Notes under the pieces: generated by a model
Told to the model about the DNA's origin: nothing
Databases searched by the model: none
Seen by the model: only the letters and a program-made list of their open reading frames with translations
Source of the DNA: an uncultured Phascolarctobacterium sp.
GTDB lineage: Bacteria; Bacillota; Negativicutes; Acidaminococcales; Acidaminococcaceae
Direction of reading: 5' to 3'
Assembly (NCBI RefSeq): GCF_905212365.1
Contig: NZ_CAJMEH010000010.1
Span: 1-43,277 of the forward strand
Length of the DNA stretch: 43,277 nucleotides
Shown: positions 17,018-25,464 of the stretch, one piece after another
Layout of the letters: every line of letters begins with the position of its first letter
How positions within the stretch are numbered: the stretch's first letter is position 1
Translations under genes and position numbers: made by a program

Positions 17018-17785
17018 ATGGCTAAGACCATAGCGTCGGCCAAGGTGATTGGCCAGCGTATTCTCAACAGTACCACAAAATTGATAGACGTATACGCGCC
17101 TGAAATCGCGGCGCAGGCTGTTCCCGGACAGTTTGTCAACGTGCAGGTGTGCAAAAATACTGCGCCGCTGCTGCGCCGTCCCTTCGGCGTAGCGGGCGTA
17201 CACCGGGAGCAAGGCACCTTTACTATGATTTACCGCATTATCGGCGAGGCTACGCATATTTTAGCGGACGTCTGCGCCGGTGATGTGCTGAGCATCGTGG
17301 GACCATTGGGCCATGGCTTCGATATGAGCGCGCAAAAGCCGCTGCTGGTAGGCGGCGGTTTAGGCTTGGCTCCGCTGCTCTTTTTAGCGGAGGGCTTTGG
17401 CAGCGGCCACACGGATATCCTCATGGGCGGACGCACGGCGGACGAGCTGTTTTGGACGAAGCTGTACGAGGGCTTGTGTCAGAATGTTTATCTGACGACT
17501 GACGACGGCAGCGCAGGCGTCAAGGGCACGGTTATGGCCTTGCTGCCGGAGCTGCTGGCTAAGGGCGGCTACGACTGCGTTTATGTGTGCGGCCCTGTGC
17601 CCATGATGCGCGCCGTGGCTGGCGCGTGCCTGGAAGCGGGCGTTAAATGTCAGGTGTCGCTGGAAAAATACATGGCCTGCGGCTTGGGAGCGTGCCTGTC
17701 CTGCGCCTGCGAGGGCATTGGCAAACGCATTAAGGTGTGCAAGGACGGTCCCGTATTTTGGGCGGAGGAGGTAGGCGAATGGTAA
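17018..17785 (+). CDS. pyrK: Dihydroorotate dehydrogenase B, electron-transfer subunit
   Basis: The protein has 255 residues. ATG 17018 is chosen because GGAGG (17006-17010) is 7 bases upstream; an in-frame TTG at 17012 would have almost no spacing. It has a ferredoxin-reductase-like FAD domain (LLRRPFGVAGV, GEAT), an NAD-binding core (VGGGLGLAPLL) and a C-terminal 2Fe-2S site (ACGLGACLSCAC and a later VCKDGPVF). It passes electrons from PyrD to NAD+. It overlaps pyrD by 7 nt. Pairing with PyrD identifies the class 1B enzyme of Gram-positive lineages. Confidence 0.95.
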   Translation: MAKTIASAKVIGQRILNSTTKLIDVYAPEIAAQAVPGQFVNVQVCKNTAPLLRRPFGVAGVHREQGTFTMIYRIIGEATHILADVCAGDVLSIVGPLGHGFDMSAQKPLLVGGGLGLAPLLFLAEGFGSGHTDILMGGRTADELFWTKLYEGLCQNVYLTTDDGSAGVKGTVMALLPELLAKGGYDCVYVCGPVPMMRAVAGACLEAGVKCQVSLEKYMACGLGACLSCACEGIGKRIKVCKDGPVFWAEEVGEW

Positions 17786-18732
17786 ATTTGTATGATGGAC
17801 GTCTGGCAGTGGATATTGCCGGGCTGAAAATGCAGACTCCCGTTACTACCGGTTCCGGCACCTTTGGCTTCGGCCTGGAGTTTACCGATTTTCTCGATTT
17901 GGAAAAGGTAGGCGCTGTAACCGTTAAAGGCACCTCGCTGCTGCCAGCGGCAGGCAATAAGGGCCAGCGGGCGGTGGAAACTCCTTCCGGTATGCTTAAC
18001 TGCATCGGTTTGGAAAATCCCGGCAGCGATTACTTTTTGCAGCATACCTTGCCGGAGCTGCGCCAATACGACGTGCCGGTAATTGTCAACATCTACGGTC
18101 ATTCGCCTGAGGAATACGGCCAGGTTGCCAAAAAGCTGGATGTGGACGGAGTGGACGCCGTAGAGATAAATATTTCCTGCCCCAACGTCAAAGAGGGCGG
18201 CATTGTTTTCGGCACTTGTCCGGAGGCAGCTGCCGAGGTTGTGGCGCAGGTGAAGCGAAATACCTCGAAAATGGTGATTACCAAGCTGTCGCCCAATGTG
18301 ACGGATATTGTCGCTATGGCGAAGGCTGTAGAGGCGGCAGGGACGGACGCTATTTCCATGATCAACACCCTTTTGGGAACGAAGATCGATATCGAGCGTC
18401 AGCGCCCGGTACTGGGCAATATCACCGGCGGCTTGAGCGGCCCGGCAGTGCGTCCGGTAGCAGTGCGCCTGGTATATCAGGTAGCGCAGGCTGTGCGCGT
18501 GCCCATCATTGGTATGGGCGGCATTATGTGCGCTGAGGACGCTATTGAATTTATGCTGGCCGGGGCCAGCGCTGTAGCTGTCGGTACGGCTAATTTTGTG
18601 CAGCCCGATATTGCCGAAACTATCGCTCATGGTATGCTGGCTTATCTGGACCGCCATAATTTAGAGAAAATTACTGACATTGTTGGTCTAGCACTGCCAG
18701 AGGGCAAATATAGTATGCCTTTATATAAATAA
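17779..18732 (+). CDS. pyrD: Dihydroorotate dehydrogenase B (NAD+), catalytic subunit
   Basis: The protein has 317 residues. The ATG at 17779 sits inside the end of pyrK after a GGAGGAGGTAGGCGA ribosome site; a longer frame upstream is not needed. It is a TIM-barrel FMN protein with the class 1B catalytic cysteine in NISCPNVKEGG and FMN-phosphate loop GMGGIMCAEDA. It oxidises dihydroorotate to orotate, with PyrK as partner. Its stop is followed ten bases later by an inverted-repeat element that separates it from pyrF. Confidence 0.96.
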   Translation: MVNLYDGRLAVDIAGLKMQTPVTTGSGTFGFGLEFTDFLDLEKVGAVTVKGTSLLPAAGNKGQRAVETPSGMLNCIGLENPGSDYFLQHTLPELRQYDVPVIVNIYGHSPEEYGQVAKKLDVDGVDAVEINISCPNVKEGGIVFGTCPEAAAEVVAQVKRNTSKMVITKLSPNVTDIVAMAKAVEAAGTDAISMINTLLGTKIDIERQRPVLGNITGGLSGPAVRPVAVRLVYQVAQAVRVPIIGMGGIMCAEDAIEFMLAGASAVAVGTANFVQPDIAETIAHGMLAYLDRHNLEKITDIVGLALPEGKYSMPLYK

Positions 18733-18741
18733 TAAATTAAA

Positions 18742-18863
18742 CTCCCTCAGTCACCTTCGGTGACAGCCCCCTCTAAGAGGGGGCACAAATGTACTCTTAT
18801 AAGCTTAATTTTTCCTCCCTCTTGGAGGGAGGTGGATGCGAGCTGGCGAGCAGACGGAGGGAG
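18742..18863. repeat. 122-bp miniature inverted-repeat element inside the pyr operon
   Basis: The ends are inverted repeats: CTCCCTCAGTC (18742-18752) and GACGGAGGGAG (18853-18863), 10 of 11 bases pairing. Inside are nested hairpins: GTCACC/GGTGAC, GCCCCCTCT/AGAGGGGGC, and CCTCCCTC/GAGGGAGG. There is no open frame. It resembles the short dispersed CTCCCTCAGTC... elements I recall in many gut Firmicutes genomes. Only one copy is in this window. Confidence 0.75.
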
Positions 18864-18899
18864 CAACGCTTATAACGCATTTCGGGAGAAATAATTATT

Positions 18900-19619
18900 A
18901 TGATTATAAAATCTGATGACAGGCTAATAGTAGCTTTAGACTTCCCCACTTTGGAGCAGGCTAAATCCTGCGTGCTGGAGCTGGGCGACGCCGTAAGCTA
19001 TTACAAGGTGGGCATGGAGCTGTATTATGCCGTGGGCAGCGAGATCATTCGCTTTTTGAAGGCTCAGGGCAAGCATGTATTCCTGGATTTGAAATTGCAG
19101 GATATTCCTAATACTGTGGCTCATGCTTTAACGGTGCTCAGCGATTTGGGCGCCGATATGATGAACGTTCATGCAGTGGGCGGCAAAAAAATGATGGCCG
19201 AGGCTGTTAAGGCTGTGCATGAAGCGGCTAAAAAAGCAGGCCGTCCTGCGCCGAAGCTGATCGCCGTAACCATTCTGACAAGCATGGACGACGAGCAGTT
19301 TGCCGGTCTGAACTATAAAAATACCATTGCCGAGCAGGTTATCGACCTGGCTAAATTGGCTAAGGAAGCAGGCATGGACGGCGTGGTGGCTTCTCCCCGC
19401 GAGGCTGCGGCTATCCGTGAAGCCTGCGGCAGCGACTTTTTGATTGTCACGCCCGGCGTGCGTCCGGCAGGCGCGTCCTTGGACGACCAAAGCCGCGTTG
19501 CCACTCCGGCGGGCGCGTTCCAAAACGGTTCCAGCCATATCGTTGTCGGCCGTCCTATTACCAAGGCTGAAAACAGGCAGGCTGCGGCTTTAGCCATCGT
19601 GGAAGAAATTCAGGCGTAA
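18900..19619 (+). CDS. pyrF: Orotidine 5'-phosphate decarboxylase
   Basis: The protein has 239 residues, full length for the type I enzyme. The active-site network DLKLQDIPNT (D-x-K-x-x-D) is present, with VTPGVRPAG and VVGRPITKA for phosphate binding. It converts OMP to UMP. The ATG at 18900 is preceded by GGGAG. It is separated from pyrD by a 122-bp inverted-repeat element, but the order pyrD-pyrF-pyrE and the absence of a clear terminator suggest it remains in the operon. Confidence 0.96.
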   Translation: MIIKSDDRLIVALDFPTLEQAKSCVLELGDAVSYYKVGMELYYAVGSEIIRFLKAQGKHVFLDLKLQDIPNTVAHALTVLSDLGADMMNVHAVGGKKMMAEAVKAVHEAAKKAGRPAPKLIAVTILTSMDDEQFAGLNYKNTIAEQVIDLAKLAKEAGMDGVVASPREAAAIREACGSDFLIVTPGVRPAGASLDDQSRVATPAGAFQNGSSHIVVGRPITKAENRQAAALAIVEEIQA

Positions 19620-19643
19620 TTTACGCAGAAGGAGATATAGCAA

Positions 19644-20225
19644 ATGGCAGTTTTAGAAGAAAAAGACGTTTTAAAAATGCTCGAGGAAACCGAAGCTGTG
19701 CTGCACGGCCACTTTTTGCTGACCAGCGGCCTGCACAGCCCTATGTATGTAGAAAAATTCAACGTGCTGCAGCATCCGAAATATACTGAGCGTCTGTGCC
19801 AGGAGATCGCCCGCCGTTATGCAAACGATAACGTGGAGCTGGTTGTAGGCCCCATGACCGGCGGCATTCTGCTGGCTCACGAGGTGGGCAAGGCTTTGGG
19901 TACTCGCGCTATTTTTACCGAGCGTGAAAACGGCAAGATGACTCTGCGCCGCGGCTTCCAGATTCCCGAAGGCACCCGTGTGCTGGTGGTAGAGGATATC
20001 GTTACTACCGGCGGCAGCGTAAAAGAGGTTATGGAGGTCGTTAAGGAGCACGGCGGCGAGCTGGTAGGCGTGGGCCTTTTGGTTGACCGCAGCGGCGGCA
20101 AGGTGGACTTTGGCGTGCGCACCGAAGCTTTGCTGCATTTGAATGTAGAAACCTTTAATCCTGATAGCTGCCCTCTGTGCGCTAAGGAAATTCCCTTTAC
20201 GAAACGCGGCAGAACAGGTAAATAA
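19644..20225 (+). CDS. pyrE: Orotate phosphoribosyltransferase
   Basis: The 193-residue protein follows AAGGAGATATAG. The PRPP-binding motif LVVEDIVTTGGS is intact, as are the flexible-loop residues in FTERENGKMTLRRG. It joins orotate and PRPP to give OMP. This is the shorter PyrE type common in Firmicutes, archaea and thermophiles. It is the last gene of the pyr operon and is followed by a strong intrinsic terminator. Confidence 0.96.
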   Translation: MAVLEEKDVLKMLEETEAVLHGHFLLTSGLHSPMYVEKFNVLQHPKYTERLCQEIARRYANDNVELVVGPMTGGILLAHEVGKALGTRAIFTERENGKMTLRRGFQIPEGTRVLVVEDIVTTGGSVKEVMEVVKEHGGELVGVGLLVDRSGGKVDFGVRTEALLHLNVETFNPDSCPLCAKEIPFTKRGRTGK

Positions 20226-20240
20226 TCGCAGTTATTACAG

Positions 20241-20277
20241 CGTCCGGCTTGCTTGAGGAAGCAGGCCGGGCGTTTTT
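20241..20277 (+). terminator. Rho-independent terminator of the pyr operon
   Basis: A 14-bp stem (20241-20254 with 20259-20272, two wobble pairs) with a GAGG tetraloop is followed by TTTTT. Confidence 0.9.
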
Positions 20278-20353
20278 GCGTTAGAAACTGAAAGCAAAAG
20301 CCGCTTCCTACGATTCCCGCTTAAAAAAATATTATTTTTTATAAGGGGGATTT

Positions 20354-20382
20354 TTGGTCGGCAGTGTAGAATTAAATAAAAT
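20354..20382 (+). promoter_or_regulatory. Candidate promoter for the mod-res pair
   Basis: TTGGTC (20354-20359), 17-base spacer, TAAAAT (20377-20382), about 57 bases before the mod ATG. The surrounding sequence is AT-rich. Confidence 0.5.
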
Positions 20383-20438
20383 TAAACTCAAATTCTATAC
20401 ATCTAAGACCCACCTAAAATTATCATAGGAGTGTAGCA

Positions 20439-22535
20439 ATGGCAGCCATAGACGATTTAATCAATAAAATATCCGATAAAGATTTGCGCGCGCGTATCGC
20501 CGCAGAAATCAGCAAAATGCAAAAAGGGAAAAAATTCGGCCTTGTATTTGAAAATCATTTGCCGGAATGTACGCCTTTATACAACGTCCCCGTAACGCCG
20601 GGCAAAACCGTTGCGCCAAAAAAATCTTCCCTGTCCGATGCTTATAAAGTATTATCGGTGGAAAACGGCATCGCTGACTGCATTAAGCAAGATGCAGGCG
20701 AACGCGTAAATTTTTTGGTAAAAGATTTAGTCGTTGTCGCCACGTTCGGGGAACCCATCTATCCTTATTTGCAGCCCGTCGACAGCGTTTGCAACGCCCC
20801 TGGCAGCGATTTGTGGCACACGCTCATAGAAGCGGATAACTACCATGCTTTACAGCTTTTGGATTATCTGTACCACGGCAAAGTAGACTGCATTTATATC
20901 GACCCGCCCTACAACACCGGAGCCAAGGATTGGAAGTACAATAATAATTACGTAGATGCCAGCGACGCTTACCGTCACAGCAAATGGCTGTCGTTTATGG
21001 AAAAGCGTTTGGCGTTGGCAAAGAAACTGCTCAACCCTAAAGATTCCGTACTAATTGTAACTATTGATGAAAAAGAATATTTGTATTTAGGCTGCTTGCT
21101 GGAGGAAATGTTTCCTGAAGCACGAATACAGATGATTAGTTCAGCTATAAATTCTAAAGGAGTCGCACGAAATTCAGAATTTTTTAGAGTAAATGAATAT
21201 ATTTTTATTATTAGATTAGGTTTGTGTGATGTTAAAGCATTGCCACTTCCTGATGAATGGTCAGGAAACATAAAAACTTCCACAACCAAAACTGTACGTT
21301 GGGGAAGTCTTATGAGAAGTGGCTCTGGCTCTTTACGTAAAGATTCCCCTGGCTGTTTTTATCCTATATTTATAAGTGGCGATAAGAAACATTTTATCGG
21401 TGCAGGTTTACCATTAGCTAAAGATGTAGATAAAAACAGTATTGTAGTTCCCGAAGGGCAAATAGCAATATTCCCTATTCACGCTGATGGTACTGAAGGT
21501 AGATGGCAATATTCTCGTGATAAATTTTTGTCTATACAGCAAAAAGGTTATGTACGCATTAGTTTGCAAACTAATCGGGGTATAACCTTAAGATATATCT
21601 CTGAAGGTTGGCAAAAAAAAGTGGAAAGCGGCCAGATAGTGACCATAGGAAAAAACGAAGATGGTTCATTGATTTTAAACGACGATAATTATATTAAAGA
21701 ATTTATTCCTTGTAATCAATGGTGGATTCCTACCCATAATGCTACCGAATTTGGTAGCAAACTAATCCAAAATATTATTGGCAGCAGATTTTCATTTCCA
21801 AAATCACTCTACTCTGTACATGACGCAATAAGATTTTTTGTCGCTAACAAGCCCCGCGCCCTCATCGTCGATTTCTTCGCCGGCAGCGGCACTACGCTGC
21901 ACGCCGTCAATTTATTGAACGCCGAAGACGGCGGCCGACGCCGTTGCATAATGGTAACGAATAACGAGGTTTCCGTGGACGAGGCGAAAAGTTTAACTCA
22001 AAAAGGCTATCGCCCCGGCGACGCGGAATGGGAAAACTTAGGCATTGCGCGTTACGTTACCTGGCCGCGCACAAAATGTTCTATTAAAGGCGTAGATATC
22101 AACGGCAATCCTTTGAAGGGTGCATATATCGGCAGCGGCAAGCCCATGGCCGACGGCTTTGCCGCCAACTGCGCTTTCTTTAAGCTGGGATTTTTGGACA
22201 AAACAGCCGTATCTCTTGGCAGGCAGTTTAAAGAGCTGTTGCCTCTGTTATGGTTAAAATCAGGAGCTGTCGGCTCCTGCCCCAAGTTAGAACACAGCGA
22301 AGTCCCCGATATGCTGGTTTTGCCGCAAAACCGTTTCGCCGTGCTCATCAACGAAAACTGCTTTGCCGATTTTCAAGAGCAGCTTGAAGCACACACTGAA
22401 ATAAATTATGTTTATATCGTCACTAATTACGAAGATGGGTACCGCGCTAAAATAAACGAACTTAATGTAGAGCATACCTTCCAATTATACCGCGACTATC
22501 TGGATAATTTCAGCATCAACTATAGGAGAAGCTAA
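20439..22535 (+). CDS. Type III restriction-modification DNA methyltransferase (Mod)
   Basis: The 698-residue protein is a beta-class N6-adenine or N4-cytosine methyltransferase: catalytic DPPY at 155-158 comes before the SAM-binding FFAGSGTT (479-486), with the target-recognition region between. The ATG at 20439 follows TAGGAG. The stop is one base before the res gene. Codons for residues ~205-465 are much more AT-rich than both flanks (counted examples: 48% GC at 20881-20940, 20% at 21181-21240, 55% at 21901-21960), consistent with a swapped recognition domain. The recognition sequence cannot be predicted. It would methylate and, with Res, form a restriction complex. Confidence 0.88.
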   Translation: MAAIDDLINKISDKDLRARIAAEISKMQKGKKFGLVFENHLPECTPLYNVPVTPGKTVAPKKSSLSDAYKVLSVENGIADCIKQDAGERVNFLVKDLVVVATFGEPIYPYLQPVDSVCNAPGSDLWHTLIEADNYHALQLLDYLYHGKVDCIYIDPPYNTGAKDWKYNNNYVDASDAYRHSKWLSFMEKRLALAKKLLNPKDSVLIVTIDEKEYLYLGCLLEEMFPEARIQMISSAINSKGVARNSEFFRVNEYIFIIRLGLCDVKALPLPDEWSGNIKTSTTKTVRWGSLMRSGSGSLRKDSPGCFYPIFISGDKKHFIGAGLPLAKDVDKNSIVVPEGQIAIFPIHADGTEGRWQYSRDKFLSIQQKGYVRISLQTNRGITLRYISEGWQKKVESGQIVTIGKNEDGSLILNDDNYIKEFIPCNQWWIPTHNATEFGSKLIQNIIGSRFSFPKSLYSVHDAIRFFVANKPRALIVDFFAGSGTTLHAVNLLNAEDGGRRRCIMVTNNEVSVDEAKSLTQKGYRPGDAEWENLGIARYVTWPRTKCSIKGVDINGNPLKGAYIGSGKPMADGFAANCAFFKLGFLDKTAVSLGRQFKELLPLLWLKSGAVGSCPKLEHSEVPDMLVLPQNRFAVLINENCFADFQEQLEAHTEINYVYIVTNYEDGYRAKINELNVEHTFQLYRDYLDNFSINYRRS

Positions 22536-22536
22536 C

Positions 22537-25386
22537 ATGAAGTGCCAATTATTTCCTTTTCAAAGCGGCGCTGTAAAAAATTTGCGGCTAAAAGCAGCTG
22601 AAGCTCTCGGCGCGTTCAAGCGCACGCAAACTCCGCAGGTAGTTTCTTTGCAAGCGCCTACAGGCGCGGGCAAAACGATAATTATATCCGCCCTTATTGA
22701 AGATATTTTTTGCGGTACGGATGCTTATCTGCCGCAAGCCGACGCCATTTTTGTCTGGCTTTCCGATTCTCCAAGCCTTAATGCGCAATCGCAACAAAAA
22801 ATTGAAGCGAAGACCGATAAAATCCGGTTGGGGCAGTGCGTCACTATCGAAGATAATTCTTTTGACCAGGAATTTTTAAGCGACGGCTGCATTTATTTTC
22901 TCAACACGCAAAAGCTCAGCAAAAGCAGCAATCTTGCCAAACATTCCGACAGCAGGCAGTACACGATTTGGGAAACTTTGCAAAACACTTTGGAAACGAA
23001 GTCCGACCGTCTGTATTTTATCATCGATGAAGCCCACCGCGGTTCGTTGGGAAACGACGCAGGCAAGGCTACATCCATCATGCAGCGGTTCTTAAAGGGC
23101 AGCCCTAAGCATAATTTGTCGCCCATGCCTTTAGTAATCGGCATGAGCGCTACGGCGCAGCGTTTTAATAAATTGGTTGAAGGTTTGTCCTCTACAATAT
23201 ATTATGAGCGTATCAGCGCGGAAAGCGTCAGGGAATCCGGGCTTTTGAAAGACCGTATCATTATTATTCATCCGCAGGATATGCAGCGGTATAATGATAT
23301 GGCCGTTTTGGATAAAGCAACGGACGAATGGCAGGAAAAGTGCAAGCACTGGCGGCAATATTGCACGCAGCAGCATTATAAGCAGGTAGAACCGGCTTTT
23401 ATTATCCAGGTGCAGGCCGGCAACAGCACGACTATTTCCCATACCGATATAGCCGACGTCGTTACGCATATAGAAAAACGCCTTGGCCGCAAATTTAATC
23501 TCGGTGAGGTCGTGCATACTTTTGGTTCTACGGGAGATGTAGAAATTGCTGGGCTAAAAATATTTCATGTCGAGCCGGAAGATATTGCCGACGACAGAAA
23601 AATTAAAGTAGTCTTGTTCAAAGAAAATCTTTCCACGGGTTGGGATTGCCCACGTGCGGAAACGATGATGTCCTTCCGTACCGCCGAAGATACGACCTAC
23701 ATAGCGCAGCTTTTGGGACGCATGGTGCGCACGCCGTTGCAAAATAAAGTTTTAGTTGACGATTACTTAAACGATGTGCGCTTGTTCCTGCCATATTTCA
23801 ACCAGGATAACGTGGCTAAAGTAGTCGCCGAGCTGCAAAGTTCGGAAGTCGACGATATTCCGACGATCGTCGATGAGGAAGATATAGAAAATCCCGTATA
23901 CGTACCTTGGCACGTGCGTCCGCGTATAGTGCCGATGGCGCAAATGGCGCAGGCAACTCCCACTTTGTTTCCGGTAGATGAAAACGAAAGCGTCCTGCCG
24001 CCTCAACCAATCGTACTTCATAAAAAATGCGATAGCGATAAGACTACGCCGCAGGTTGCAACAGCCAATACACAGCCAGCCTCTTCAAACACTACGGAAA
24101 CGCAAACGGCAATGGCAAACGCTAACCCGCAAAACATACCGCCAATGCCAATGCAATTTGCAAATAACGCCACTCAAAACGTTCCAACAACGCCTAACAT
24201 AATTGCTGAACAAGCGGAACAAATGGAAATCTTTCCTACGCTTAACAGGGAAAAAGTCCTCAAGCACATCAACGGTCTTGGCATGACCACTTATACCGTA
24301 AAAAGTGTGCAAATAAATAATTATCTCAAATCAGTTTTGGCGCTCAGCGAACTCTTAACTTCTTACGACGTATACAGGCCGGCAAAAGATGAAGTTACCA
24401 AGGATATGGTAAATTTAATCCGCGCTTATATCGGACAGCTTAAAGCAGCAGGACAATACAGCGCCGCTAAAAAGCAAATGCTGCAAATGAAGTTATCCAT
24501 GCACGTCTTCGATATTTTCGGCGCTCAAGTGCAAAACCTACAGGAAAAAGATTTATTCATCGCCTCCGATGAAATTCTTGACCCACAGCTGACGATAGCC
24601 AACGCCAAGCTGGGAAACTTCGGATTGCCGCAACATTACGCGCGATATTATTGGGACGATAACGAACCCAACGGCTATAAAGTAGATTGCATTCTTTTCG
24701 CCGCTTCCCATGAATGTTTGGAGAAGCTCAACGACTATGCGAAAGAAAAATTCCACGCGTTAGACGATGAATATCGCAATTATATCGTTTTTAAAGGTGA
24801 AAAATGTTTTAGCCGCTATCGCAAAATAGTAACCGACAGCGACGCGATAAGCAAACACATCTTACTTTTGCCGGAAATAATTAACGCCAAACTTGACGAA
24901 GACGGAACAGTATATAAAAACCATCTTTATGCGGACGATAACGGTATCGCTAAAATCAAATTAAATTCTTGGGAAAAAGAAGTCGTTGAAGAAGAAATGG
25001 CTCGTCCCGATTTCATCTGCTGGCTGCGTAATCCCGCAAAAAAAGATTGGAGCTTGTGCTTGCCTTATGAGATAGACGGTCAAGTCAAGGGCTTTTATCC
25101 AGACTTTATAATTGTCCGCAGCGATCCGCAAATCGATTACGTAATCGATATTTTGGAACCGCACAGCGACGATTTTAAAGACAATTTAGCCAAAGCCAAA
25201 AGTCTCGCCAAATATGTTGAAGATGAACCGCATGTAAAACGCGTACAAATGATACGCAAAACCCACGGCAAGTATGTGCGTTTAGACTTTTCACAAAGAG
25301 CAGTGCGTGAAAGCGTGCGCTTGGCTACAACCAATGATGAGTTTGATAGGATTTTTAAGAACTACGGCTTTTCTGAAACCAGTTAA
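22537..25386 (+). CDS. Type III-like restriction endonuclease/helicase subunit (Res)
   Basis: The 949-residue SF2 translocase has Walker A QAPTGAGKT (39-47), DEAH near residue 163, MSATAQRF (motif III), and STGWDCPRA plus QLLGRMVRTP (motifs V-VI). A Thr/Asn/Gln/Pro-rich low-complexity stretch occupies residues ~490-565. The C terminus has a candidate PD-(D/E)xK nuclease: YPDF with D856, then DILEPH with D871/E874, where the usual ExK lysine is replaced by P-H. It starts one base after mod and has its own TAGGAG. Expected role: ATP-dependent cleavage of unmethylated DNA with Mod. The nuclease reading is an inference. Confidence 0.82.
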   Translation: MKCQLFPFQSGAVKNLRLKAAEALGAFKRTQTPQVVSLQAPTGAGKTIIISALIEDIFCGTDAYLPQADAIFVWLSDSPSLNAQSQQKIEAKTDKIRLGQCVTIEDNSFDQEFLSDGCIYFLNTQKLSKSSNLAKHSDSRQYTIWETLQNTLETKSDRLYFIIDEAHRGSLGNDAGKATSIMQRFLKGSPKHNLSPMPLVIGMSATAQRFNKLVEGLSSTIYYERISAESVRESGLLKDRIIIIHPQDMQRYNDMAVLDKATDEWQEKCKHWRQYCTQQHYKQVEPAFIIQVQAGNSTTISHTDIADVVTHIEKRLGRKFNLGEVVHTFGSTGDVEIAGLKIFHVEPEDIADDRKIKVVLFKENLSTGWDCPRAETMMSFRTAEDTTYIAQLLGRMVRTPLQNKVLVDDYLNDVRLFLPYFNQDNVAKVVAELQSSEVDDIPTIVDEEDIENPVYVPWHVRPRIVPMAQMAQATPTLFPVDENESVLPPQPIVLHKKCDSDKTTPQVATANTQPASSNTTETQTAMANANPQNIPPMPMQFANNATQNVPTTPNIIAEQAEQMEIFPTLNREKVLKHINGLGMTTYTVKSVQINNYLKSVLALSELLTSYDVYRPAKDEVTKDMVNLIRAYIGQLKAAGQYSAAKKQMLQMKLSMHVFDIFGAQVQNLQEKDLFIASDEILDPQLTIANAKLGNFGLPQHYARYYWDDNEPNGYKVDCILFAASHECLEKLNDYAKEKFHALDDEYRNYIVFKGEKCFSRYRKIVTDSDAISKHILLLPEIINAKLDEDGTVYKNHLYADDNGIAKIKLNSWEKEVVEEEMARPDFICWLRNPAKKDWSLCLPYEIDGQVKGFYPDFIIVRSDPQIDYVIDILEPHSDDFKDNLAKAKSLAKYVEDEPHVKRVQMIRKTHGKYVRLDFSQRAVRESVRLATTNDEFDRIFKNYGFSETS

Positions 25387-25400
25387 ATAACACGCAAAAC

Positions 25401-25428
25401 AGCCGTGCTTCCTTGCGGGAGCACGGCT
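25401..25428. terminator. Hairpin between convergent res and ilvD, likely terminator
   Basis: AGCCGTGCTTCC (25401-25412) pairs with GGGAGCACGGCT (25417-25428), one wobble, loop TTGC. On the minus strand it is followed by GTTTTGCG, so it suits ilvD best; on + the T-tract is lacking. Confidence 0.65.
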
Positions 25429-25464
25429 ACTTACTATGCTGTATTTACTTTCGGCGTTTGAAGC

